From the NCBI GenBank assembly GCA_900114805.1, contig FOZN01000002.1:558001-622000 (forward strand): a DNA stretch of 64,000 bases, in the 5' to 3' direction. Made by a program: the position numbers and the translations under genes. Each line of letters begins with the position of its first letter. Within the stretch, counting starts at the first letter, position 1. Below the pieces are notes generated by a model. That model ran no database searches. It was not told where the DNA came from and worked only from the letters and a program-made list of their open reading frames with translations. Shown here in pieces: positions 57,346 to 64,000 of this stretch. The stretch is from Agrococcus baldri (lineage in GTDB: Bacteria > Actinomycetota > Actinomycetes > Actinomycetales > Microbacteriaceae).

Positions 57346-57746
57346 CCGCAGACGACATCGCTCCCCGCCGCACCACCCGGCAGCGCGAAGCCGTGCGCGA
57401 AGCGCTCGGCGCCAGCGAGGAGTTCGTCTCGGCGCAGTCGCTGCACCAGTCGCTGCGCGCCGGCGGCTCGACCGTCGGGCTCGCGACCGTCTACCGGGCG
57501 CTCGCCGCGCTGGCCGAGGACGGGGAGGCGGATGCGCTGCAGTCCGGCGGCGAGGTGCTCTACCGCGCCTGCACCCCCACGCATCACCATCACCTCATCT
57601 GCCGCAGCTGCGGTCGCACGGTCGAGCTCGAGGCCGCCGCGGTCGAGCGCTGGGCCGGCCAGGTCGCCGCGGAGCACGGCTTCGTCGAGCTCGAGCACAC
57701 CGTCGACATCTTCGGCCTGTGCGGCGAGTGCGCCGCCGAGCGCTGA
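57342..57746 (+). CDS. zur: Fur-family zinc uptake regulator Zur
   Basis: A 134-residue Fur protein: RTTRQREAVREALGASEEFVSAQSLH then VGLATVYRALAALAEDGE (canonical VYRAL recognition helix), HHHHLICRSCGRTVELE and LCGECAAER structural-zinc cysteines. As the last gene of the znu operon behind a Zur-box promoter, it represses zinc import when zinc is plentiful and autoregulates itself. Confidence 0.93.
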   Translation: MTADDIAPRRTTRQREAVREALGASEEFVSAQSLHQSLRAGGSTVGLATVYRALAALAEDGEADALQSGGEVLYRACTPTHHHHLICRSCGRTVELEAAAVERWAGQVAAEHGFVELEHTVDIFGLCGECAAER

Positions 57747-57828
57747 CTCTCCACAGCCGGTCGGCGCGTCCCCACCGGCATCCAGGTGCTCCTGTGAGAC
57801 TGAGCCCACCCGATCCAGGAGGTCGTCC

Positions 57829-58839
57829 GTGACGAATCAGCCCCCCGCCTACGGCAGCCAGCCCGCCTCGAGCGTCCCCGGCACACGCGCCACTGCGCCG
57901 CGCCGCATCATGGGCATCCAGCCGGTGCTGTTCGTGGGCATGTGCCTGCTCGCGATCGTCACCCTCATCACCGTCGTGCTGATCTTCGTCGGCGACTTCG
58001 AGAGCCAGGCGCCGCGCGTGGTCTGGACGGTCGTCGTCTTCCTGGTCTTCACGGGGCTCCTGGCACTCGACCTGGTGCTCGCCCGCCGCTCGGCCACGCC
58101 GCTGGTGATCGGCGTCGCAGCGAACACCTACCTGCTGGCACTGCTGATGATCGCCATCTGGGTGCGCGACGGCCGCTCCGGCGGCGAGGTCGACGACTAC
58201 GACTTCGGCTCGGGCTGGCTGTTCGCCGAGCTGCTCGGCATCGTGCTGCTGACCCTGCTGGTGGTGCGCGCCGCGGCCGCCGGCGCGTGGGGCCTCATCA
58301 ACCTCGGCAAGCGATCCGGCACGCAGTTCGGCCGCGTGCTGGGCCTCGTCGCCGCCGGGCTGCTGGGGCTGGTCGGGGTGCTCCTGACGCTGCACTTCGC
58401 CATCGACGCCTTCGGCATCGAGGTGAGCGAGTGGTACTGGCGCTCGACCGTCGCCGCCATCGTCGTGACCGCGCTCGCCGCCTCGGTGACGGTGCTGCTG
58501 TTCTGGAACCGCCGCAACCTCGACTGGCAGGAGGCGGAGGCGCGCGGCGAGCACGTGCGCCGCCCGGTCGCAGCCGGCGCCGTGCCGCCGCCGTCCGAGC
58601 AGTGGCCCGCGCAGCACTGGCCGATGCAGGCGCAGGCCGCGCCCGCGGCGAATCCCGTGGATGCGCAGTGGCCCGTGGCGCCGGCATCGCCGCAGTCGCC
58701 AGCACCCCAGGCCCCCGCGCACCCGGGGCAGCCGCAGCCCGCCCCGAACGGCCTGCTCCCGTGGCCCACCCACCCCGACGGCACCCCGTACCCGATGGGC
58801 CCCGACGGCCAGCCCGTGTTCCCGCCCACCGGCCGCTGA
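57829..58839 (+). CDS. Multi-spanning membrane protein with Pro/Gln-rich tail
   Basis: A 336-residue protein: hydrophilic N-terminus, about six membrane segments between residues 30 and 230 (e.g. GIQPVLFVGMCLLAIVTLIT), then a C-terminal Pro/Ala/Gln-rich tail of about 100 residues with TPYPMGPDGQPVFPPTGR. AGGAGG precedes the GTG by 6 bp. No family recognised. Confidence 0.75.
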   Translation: MTNQPPAYGSQPASSVPGTRATAPRRIMGIQPVLFVGMCLLAIVTLITVVLIFVGDFESQAPRVVWTVVVFLVFTGLLALDLVLARRSATPLVIGVAANTYLLALLMIAIWVRDGRSGGEVDDYDFGSGWLFAELLGIVLLTLLVVRAAAAGAWGLINLGKRSGTQFGRVLGLVAAGLLGLVGVLLTLHFAIDAFGIEVSEWYWRSTVAAIVVTALAASVTVLLFWNRRNLDWQEAEARGEHVRRPVAAGAVPPPSEQWPAQHWPMQAQAAPAANPVDAQWPVAPASPQSPAPQAPAHPGQPQPAPNGLLPWPTHPDGTPYPMGPDGQPVFPPTGR

Positions 58840-58894
58840 CGCATCCGTCATCACCTGCGGCGGTGCCTGTGCGGTACCGCGGCAGGATTCGGGA

Positions 58895-58924
58895 TTGCCG
58901 AGCGGCATGGGCGTGCCGTACGAT
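58895..58924 (+). promoter_or_regulatory. rpmB-rpmG-rpsN promoter
   Basis: TTGCCG (58895-58900) and TACGAT (58919-58924) with an 18-bp spacer. No Zur-box-like palindrome is visible between here and rpmB, although these are cysteine-free paralogue-type ribosomal proteins next to zur. Confidence 0.65.
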
Positions 58925-59052
58925 AGACCCTTGGTGCGGCTCCGGCCGCGCAGCACACGCCCCCTCCAACACCCGCAAGGGCTCGGTAGCGGCGTGAGCA
59001 GGCAAGTGATCTTGGGTGGGCTTCATGCCCACGGTACCCATTTGGAGGAACC

Positions 59053-59289
59053 ATGGCAGCGGTATGCCAGGTGACCGGAGCCGTTCCCGGCTTCGGGCAC
59101 AACATCTCGCACTCGCACCGGCGCACGAAGCGACGCTTCGACCCGAACGTGCAGCGCAAGACCTTTTTCGTCCCGTCGCTCCGACGCAACGTGACGCTCA
59201 ACGTCTCGGCCAAGGGCATCAAGGTCATCGATGCACGTGGCATCGAGGCCGTCGTCCGTGACATGCAGGCTCGGGGGGTGAAGCTCTGA
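59053..59289 (+). CDS. rpmB: 50S ribosomal protein L28 (cysteine-poor type)
   Basis: A 78-residue L28 with [20 protein letters not shown] and [11 protein letters not shown]. It has a single Cys, so it lacks the two CxxC pairs of zinc-binding L28. TTTGGAGGAACC precedes the ATG. First gene of a three-gene unit. Confidence 0.97.
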   Translation: MAAVCQVTGAVPGFGHNISHSHRRTKRRFDPNVQRKTFFVPSLRRNVTLNVSAKGIKVIDARGIEAVVRDMQARGVKL

Positions 59290-59459
59290 TGGCGAAGAAG
59301 TCCCAGGACGTCCGTCCGATCATCAAGCTCCGCTCGACCGCCGGCACCGGCTACACCTACGTGACGAAGAAGAACCGTCGCAACAACCCTGACCGCCTTG
59401 TGCTGAAGAAGTACGACCCCGTCGTCCGCCAGCACGTCGAGTTCCGAGAGGAGCGATAA
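59289..59459 (+). CDS. rpmG: 50S ribosomal protein L33 (cysteine-free type)
   Basis: A 56-residue protein, [20 protein letters not shown] ... [19 protein letters not shown], with no cysteine (zinc-free form of L33). Its ATG overlaps the rpmB stop and its TAA overlaps the rpsN ATG (TAATG). Confidence 0.97.
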   Translation: MAKKSQDVRPIIKLRSTAGTGYTYVTKKNRRNNPDRLVLKKYDPVVRQHVEFREER

Positions 59460-59764
59460 TGGCCAAGAAGAGCATGATCGCCAAGAACGAGCAGCGGAAG
59501 GTCATCGTCGCCCGCTACGCCGAGCAGCGTCTCGCGCTGAAGAAGGCGCTCGTCAGCCCGAAGAGCACCGACGAGGAGCGCGAAGCCGCTCGTCTCGGCC
59601 TGCAGAAGCTGCCCCGCAACGCCTCGCCCGTGCGCGTGCGCAAGCGCGACGCCATCGACGGCCGCCCCCGCGGCCACGTCGGCGACTACGGCATCTCGCG
59701 TGTGCGCTTCCGCGACATGGCGCACCGTGGCGAGCTGCCCGGCGTGACCAAGTCGAGCTGGTAA
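59459..59764 (+). CDS. rpsN: 30S ribosomal protein S14 (long, cysteine-free type)
   Basis: A 101-residue S14 ([43 protein letters not shown]) lacking the CxxC-x13-CxxC zinc knuckle of the 61-residue form. Such long S14 is the zinc-independent paralogue in Streptomyces; here it may be the only copy. Confidence 0.97.
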   Translation: MAKKSMIAKNEQRKVIVARYAEQRLALKKALVSPKSTDEEREAARLGLQKLPRNASPVRVRKRDAIDGRPRGHVGDYGISRVRFRDMAHRGELPGVTKSSW

Positions 59765-59778
59765 GCACCCGCTGCACT

Positions 59779-59825
59779 CGAAGCCCCCGACCCCGTGGAA
59801 TCCTCCACGGCGGCCGGGGGCTTCG
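59779..59825 (+). terminator. rpsN terminator
   Basis: CGAAGCCCCCG (59779-59789) pairs with CGGGGGCTTCG (59815-59825), with a secondary CCGTGGA/TCCACGG stem inside the loop. The outer 11 bp equal those of the terminator at 32597. Confidence 0.85.
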
Positions 59826-59897
59826 TGGTCAGGTCCACGACGTTCGACCCACCCGGTCATCCCCGCCCAGCGGTGACGCCTGTGCGAGAGTTGCGGA

Positions 59898-60092
59898 ATG
59901 AGCACCGTTCCCGTCTCGTTCGGCCTCGCCGGACTCCTCCTGCCGGCGATCTATCTGCTGCTGCTGATCGGCCTCGTCATCGCGATCGTGCTGGCCGTCC
60001 GGGCACTGCGCGGCATCGACCGCTCGCTCCGAGTGCTCGTCGAGCAAGGCGTGGCTCGCGGCGAGGGCCCCTTCGACGCGCCAACTCGGTAG
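59898..60092 (+). CDS. Small single-helix membrane protein
   Basis: A 64-residue protein with one long hydrophobic segment (LAGLLLPAIYLLLLIGLVIAI, residues 10-32) followed by a basic amphipathic stretch (LRGIDRSLRVLVEQ). No family recognised; the ATG lacks a strong ribosome-binding site, so confidence is moderate. Confidence 0.55.
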   Translation: MSTVPVSFGLAGLLLPAIYLLLLIGLVIAIVLAVRALRGIDRSLRVLVEQGVARGEGPFDAPTR

Positions 60093-60131
60093 CTATCGAG
60101 CGTCGGCAATCGCGGGCCGCGCCGGCTGCCG

Positions 60132-61814
60132 TCACACGCGGCGGATCGTCGCGTCGGGCGGCGAGACCTGCAGCCACCGCCAGCCGTAGGCGTCCAGGTC
60201 GAGCTCGAGCGTGCCGTCGATCGTCATCGACGAGTCGTCGAACCGGTCGATGAGCGTGACCGAGCCGGATTCGGCGCGCACCTCGAGCCGCACCGACTCC
60301 CGCCCGTCGCCGAGGTTGTGCAGCGCGAGCATCGCCCAGTCGTCTGCGCGGCACACGTGCGCGAGCACGGCCTTCTGCCGCACGCCGATGATCTCGAGCG
60401 CCGACCAGGCCAGCTCGGGCGCATCGTGGTACATCGTGGTGAGCCGCTGGATGTGCCGCCACAGCGACGCGGGGTCGCGGCGCTGATCGGCGACGTTCAC
60501 CCGATCTGGCCCCCATTCGCCACCCGGCATCGGCCGCGGCCAGCGGCGCGGGGGTGCCGTCGAGAAGCCGCCTGACGCATCCGCCTCCCACTGCATCGGC
60601 GAGCGCACCGCGTAGCGGCCCTCGACCTCGAGCGCCTCGCCCATGCCGATCTCCTCGCCGTAGAACAGCACCGGCACGCCCGGCAGCGAGAACATCAGCG
60701 TGTAGACGAGCCGCACCGCGCGCGGGTCGCCGAGCATCGTCGGCAGCCGGCGCCGGATGCCGCGGCCGAACAGCCGCATTCCCTCCTCCGGCGCGAACGC
60801 CGCAAAGACCTCCTCGAGCTCCTCGGGGGCGAGCTTGTCGAGCGTGAGCTCGTCGTGGTTGCGGACGAAGTTCGCCCACTGCGCGGTCGGCGGCAGCTCG
60901 GGCCGCTCGCGCAGCGCAGCCGCGAGCGGGTGTGCGTCCCCGCGCGCGAGCGAGAGGAAGAGCTGCTGCATCGACACGAAGTCGAACTGCACCTGCAGCC
61001 CCTCCGCCCTGCCCTCGGCCTGGAACCAGCGCAGCTGCTGCTCGTGCGGCAGGTTCACCTCGCCCAGCAGTGCCGCCTCGCCGTTGCGGTGCGAGACGAA
61101 CCGCTCGATCGCGCGCAGGTGGTCGTCGCCGTCGTAGGCGCTGCCGGTCGGCCCGGCCGCCTGCTGGTCGGCGCCGCTGAAGAGGAAGGGCACCGCGTCG
61201 ACGCGGAAGCCCGAGACGCCGAGCTCGAGCCAGAGGCCGAGGTTGCGCTCGATCTGCTCCTGGACGGGCGGATGCTCGACGTTCAGATCGGGCTGATGAC
61301 TGCGGAAGTGGTGCAGGTAGTACTGACCCGTGCGCTCGTCCTTGGTCCAGGTGGAGTCCTCGAGCCCGGGGAAGACCGGCGGATCCGGATTCGGCGGCGG
61401 CGCGTCGCGCCAGACGTACCAGTCGCGGTGCGGCGAGTCCTTCGAGGCGCGCGAGGCCTTGAACCACGGGTGCTCGGCGGAGGTGTGGTTCATGACGAAG
61501 TCGACGATCACGCGCATGCCGTTCGCCCGCGCGACCCGCACGAGCTCGACCAGGTCGCCGAGCGTGCCCAGGCGAGGGTCGACGGCGAAGAAGTCGGTGA
61601 TGTCGTAGCCGTCGTCGCGGTCGGCGGTGGGGAAGAAGGGCATCAGCCACAGGCAGGTCACGCCGAGCTCGGTGAGGTAGCGGATGCGTGAGATCAGTCC
61701 CTGGATGTCGCCGTCGCCGTCGCCGTCGGAGTCCTGGAAGACCTGGATGTCGAGGCAGTAGTAGACGGCGTTCCGCCACCACAGGTCCGCCGACTCGATC
61801 GGCCGGGGGCTCAT
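60132..61814 (-). CDS. GH13 family alpha-glucanase / trehalose-synthase-like enzyme
   Basis: A 560-residue GH13 protein with the (beta/alpha)8 motifs: DFVMNHTS (region I), GFRVDAVPF (nucleophile Asp, region II, near 205), LGEVN (acid Glu, region III) and NHDE (region IV). Layout WWRNAVYYCLDIQVFQDSDG resembles the GH13_16 trehalose synthase family, but it lacks the fused maltokinase. It is translationally coupled (ATGA) to the flavin oxidoreductase upstream. Substrate is not settled. Confidence 0.88.
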   Translation of the reverse strand: MSPRPIESADLWWRNAVYYCLDIQVFQDSDGDGDGDIQGLISRIRYLTELGVTCLWLMPFFPTADRDDGYDITDFFAVDPRLGTLGDLVELVRVARANGMRVIVDFVMNHTSAEHPWFKASRASKDSPHRDWYVWRDAPPPNPDPPVFPGLEDSTWTKDERTGQYYLHHFRSHQPDLNVEHPPVQEQIERNLGLWLELGVSGFRVDAVPFLFSGADQQAAGPTGSAYDGDDHLRAIERFVSHRNGEAALLGEVNLPHEQQLRWFQAEGRAEGLQVQFDFVSMQQLFLSLARGDAHPLAAALRERPELPPTAQWANFVRNHDELTLDKLAPEELEEVFAAFAPEEGMRLFGRGIRRRLPTMLGDPRAVRLVYTLMFSLPGVPVLFYGEEIGMGEALEVEGRYAVRSPMQWEADASGGFSTAPPRRWPRPMPGGEWGPDRVNVADQRRDPASLWRHIQRLTTMYHDAPELAWSALEIIGVRQKAVLAHVCRADDWAMLALHNLGDGRESVRLEVRAESGSVTLIDRFDDSSMTIDGTLELDLDAYGWRWLQVSPPDATIRRV

Positions 61815-62770
61815 GCGGCCACCTCCGGCAGCACGTGCTCGCCGAAGGCGTCGATGAACGCCTGCTGCTGCTGGCCGACGTGATGCAGGTAGACGGCGTC
61901 GCAGCCGGCGCCGATGATCTCGGCGATCCGCGCCCGGTGCAGCGCGAGGTCGCTCGAGACGGTCACCGCCTTCCGGATCGCGGCCTCGTCGGGGCGACCG
62001 CTGCGCCGGTCGAACTCCGCAGGCATCGCGAGATCCCACGACTCCGGCTGCCCGATGGTGCCGTGCGCCCACTGGTCGAGCGCGATCGACACCGCCTCCT
62101 GCTCGTCCGGCGCCCACGAGAGATGCAGCTGCGCGTTGACCGGGCCACGTCCGCCGGCGTCGCGGTAGGCCGTGACGACCTCGCGCAGGGCCCGGGCCTC
62201 CCCCGCCACCGTGATCAGCCCATCCGCCCACTCGGCATGCGCGGCCGCCGAGGCGGGCGAGATGGCCGCGGCGATCAGCGGCGGCGGCTCGGCCGGCAGC
62301 GACCAGAGCCGGGCGCGATCGACCGTGACCTCGCCGTCGTGGCTGACCTCCTCGCCGGCGAGCAGCCTGCGCATGACGCTCGCGCTCTCGACCAGCCGCC
62401 GCTCGCGCACCGCCTTGTCGGGCCACGGCTCGCCGGTGACGTGCTCGTTCACGTTCTCGCCCGAGCCGAGCGCCGCCCAGAAGCGGCCCGGGAAGAGCTC
62501 GCCCAGCGTGCCGATCGCCTGCGCCACGACGGCCGGGTGGGCGCGCTGGCCGGGTGCCGTGACGACGCCGAACGGCAGCGAGGTGGTCGCCAGGGCCGCG
62601 CCGAGCCACGACCAGCTGTGGCCGCTGTGGCCCTGCCGCAGGCTCCACGGCGCGAGGTGGTCGGAGCACATCGCCGCCTGGAAGCCCGCGGCCTCCGCGT
62701 GGCGGACGTGCTGCAGCAGGGCGCTCGGCGCGAGCTGCTCGTGCGAGGCATGGAACCCGATGATCGCCAT
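61811..62770 (-). CDS. LLM-class flavin-dependent oxidoreductase (TIGR03885-like)
   Basis: A 319-residue luciferase-like protein beginning MAIIGFHASHEQLAPSALLQ with PGRFWAALGSGENVNEHVTG, as in TIGR03885, a group predicted to use FMN rather than F420. ATGA overlap with the GH13 gene. Substrate unknown; repeated association with GH13 enzymes in actinobacteria suggests a shared pathway. Confidence 0.85.
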   Translation of the reverse strand: MAIIGFHASHEQLAPSALLQHVRHAEAAGFQAAMCSDHLAPWSLRQGHSGHSWSWLGAALATTSLPFGVVTAPGQRAHPAVVAQAIGTLGELFPGRFWAALGSGENVNEHVTGEPWPDKAVRERRLVESASVMRRLLAGEEVSHDGEVTVDRARLWSLPAEPPPLIAAAISPASAAAHAEWADGLITVAGEARALREVVTAYRDAGGRGPVNAQLHLSWAPDEQEAVSIALDQWAHGTIGQPESWDLAMPAEFDRRSGRPDEAAIRKAVTVSSDLALHRARIAEIIGAGCDAVYLHHVGQQQQAFIDAFGEHVLPEVAA

Positions 62771-62817
62771 GCGGCCAACGCAAGCGCGGAAGCGGGCGCT
62801 CGTCAACCCCGCGCGGC

Positions 62818-64000
62818 TCACACGACGGCGGATGCCGCCAGTCGCGTCGTGTCCGGACGCTCGCCGGCGTGCACGGCGCGCCAGGCATCGCCGAGCCTGG
62901 TCATCGCCTCGTGCGTGACCTCCGGCTCCCAGCTGATCGGGATGCGCGTGAAGCGGTCGAGCACGCCGGAGGCGGCGAAGCGCGGCCCCGGCGGCAGCAG
63001 CAGGCCGCGATCGCGGGCGGCGAGCGAGAGCGCCGTCGACCAGGGACCGCCGAGATCCACCCAGGCGGCCAGCCCGCCGGGCACGCGCGGCATCGCGACC
63101 TCGGGCAGGTGGGCGGCGAGCCCGGCGGCCACGGCCGAGCGCCCGGTCGACAGGCGCTCGCGCGCCCGCTCGAGCAGCGCGTCCATATCGTCGAGCAGCT
63201 CGATCGCGATGCACTGCTCGAGCATCGCCGTGCCGAGGTCGATCGACGGCCGCGCCGCCAGCAGCCGTGCGGTCTGCTCGGCGCTCGAGGTGCGGATCCA
63301 GCCGATGCGCAGCCCGCCCCAGGCGATCTTCGACATCGACCCGATCAGGATCGCCGGGCCGTGCGCGGCGAACGGCCGCGGCGTCCAGCCGCGGTCGATG
63401 TCGAGCTCGGCGCAGGTCTCGTCGACGACCAGCAGGGTGCCGGTGGTGCGGGCGACGGCGGCGAGCCGGGCGCGCTCGAGCTCCGGCATGGTCGCGCCGG
63501 TGGGGTTGTGGAAGTCGGCGATCAGGTAGGCGAGCGCCGGCCGGTGCGCGCGCAGGGTGTCGATGAGGTGGGATGCGTCCCAGCCGCCGCCGGCCTGCTC
63601 ACCGTCGGTGCCGGCCCGCCCGCCATCCGTGCCCGCCCCGTGCGCGGCGGGCGCCACGGGCGTCGGCAGCAGGCGGTGCCCGGTGCGCCGCAGCGCATCC
63701 ATCGCGTGCGGGAACGACGGCTGCTCCACCAGCGCCGGCCTGCCGCGCTCGCCGAACGCCGCGAGCACCACCGTCAGCGCATGCATCGCGCCGCTGGTCA
63801 CCACGATCTGCGACGGATCGGTCGGCAGGCCGCGCGCGGCGTACCGCTCGGCGATGCGCTCGCGCAGCTGCGGCAGCCCGTCGAGCGAGTAGCCGGGTGT
63901 GCCGAGCATTCCGGCGAGCCGGTCGAGCGCGCGCACTGTCGCGGCATGCAGGCCGGGCGCCGAGCCGACCGAGGCGATGGTGAAGTCGATGACGCCGGCG
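62818..64000 (-). CDS. Aminotransferase-domain regulator (MocR/GabR family), 5' end cut by window
   Basis: The frame is open to the window edge, so the N-terminal (winged-helix) part lies beyond 64000. The visible 393 residues are a class I aminotransferase fold: GTPGYSLDGLPQLRERIAERYAARGLP, VTSGAMHALTVVL, and the PLP-lysine segment SMSKIAWGGLRIGWIR. MocR regulators bind PLP and repress or activate amine/vitamin B6 genes. A plain aminotransferase cannot be excluded. Confidence 0.85.
   Translation of the reverse strand, partial: AGVIDFTIASVGSAPGLHAATVRALDRLAGMLGTPGYSLDGLPQLRERIAERYAARGLPTDPSQIVVTSGAMHALTVVLAAFGERGRPALVEQPSFPHAMDALRRTGHRLLPTPVAPAAHGAGTDGGRAGTDGEQAGGGWDASHLIDTLRAHRPALAYLIADFHNPTGATMPELERARLAAVARTTGTLLVVDETCAELDIDRGWTPRPFAAHGPAILIGSMSKIAWGGLRIGWIRTSSAEQTARLLAARPSIDLGTAMLEQCIAIELLDDMDALLERARERLSTGRSAVAAGLAAHLPEVAMPRVPGGLAAWVDLGGPWSTALSLAARDRGLLLPPGPRFAASGVLDRFTRIPISWEPEVTHEAMTRLGDAWRAVHAGERPDTTRLAASAVV

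Overview
The window is about 70% GC, uses GTG starts freely and packs genes into 4-bp ATGA/GTGA overlaps. Its gene order (tRNA-Ile/tRNA-Ala, DUF3566, gyrA, gyrB, DUF721, recF, gnd, dnaN, dnaA, then rpmH, rnpA, yidD, yidC, jag, rsmG, parA, parB, trxA/trxB, murJ) is that of the replication-origin region of an actinobacterium. Gene content (DUF6049 beside murJ, furA-katA, cysteine-free L28/L33/S14, GH13 next to a TIGR03885-type oxidoreductase) fits Microbacteriaceae; genus is not assigned. No phage, IS element or CRISPR array was seen.

Layout. 1-12824: nearly everything lies on the minus strand: a truncated ThrE-type exporter, two tRNAs, DUF3566-gyrA-gyrB, an inserted FadR-type regulator, DUF721-recF-gnd-dnaN, and dnaA. 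13161-19342: the plus-strand rpmH-rnpA-yidD-yidC-jag-rsmG cluster, a 1.4-kb gene-free segment with five parS sites and two pairs of DnaA boxes, and parA-parB. 19463-25090: trxA-trxB, a membrane-anchored protein, murJ and DUF6049 on the minus strand. 25234-30508: CCA-adding enzyme, rpsF-ssb-rpsR-rplI, and dnaB preceded by a triple DnaA-box cluster. 30516-38890: accessory metabolism and small membrane proteins (DUF2255-like protein, HesB-like protein, NYN/OST-HTH protein, Ser-Ala-Gln repeat protein, Fpg/Nei glycosylase, YciI, FMN reductase, M20 hydrolase, lipoprotein, sulfurtransferase). 38951-41073: furA-katA. 41222-44846: alcohol dehydrogenase, a GAD-like/DUF1851 protein, purB, LMW-PTP. 44988-47434: a WXG100-like protein coupled to a serine hydrolase, then hicAB. 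47477-52542: holin-like protein, then aminotransferase-E1alpha-E1beta-E2. 52617-57746: nadE, and the divergent znuA-znuC-znuB1-znuB2-zur zinc-uptake operon behind a Zur-box promoter. 57829-64000: a membrane protein, rpmB-rpmG-rpsN, a GH13 enzyme coupled to an LLM oxidoreductase, and a truncated MocR-type regulator.

How the parts work together. Most of the first 30 kb is replication initiation, topology, segregation and ribosome or membrane-insertion housekeeping, transcribed outward from the dnaA-rpmH divergence. The right half has two self-contained metal/oxidative-stress modules (furA-katA; znu-zur) and a 2-oxoacid dehydrogenase operon without its own E3 gene.

Most unusual sequence-level observations: (i) a three-copy intergenic element made of two hairpins, found downstream of dnaA, downstream of the alcohol dehydrogenase and in the DUF6049/CCA divergent region; (ii) three separate loci where the 3' end of a gene, including its stop codon, has been tandemly duplicated; (iii) DnaA boxes outside the classical dnaA-dnaN oriC position, next to parS and upstream of dnaB; (iv) an over-frequent GGATGCG heptamer; (v) a WXG100-like/serine-hydrolase gene pair that could be a small secretion-linked system.
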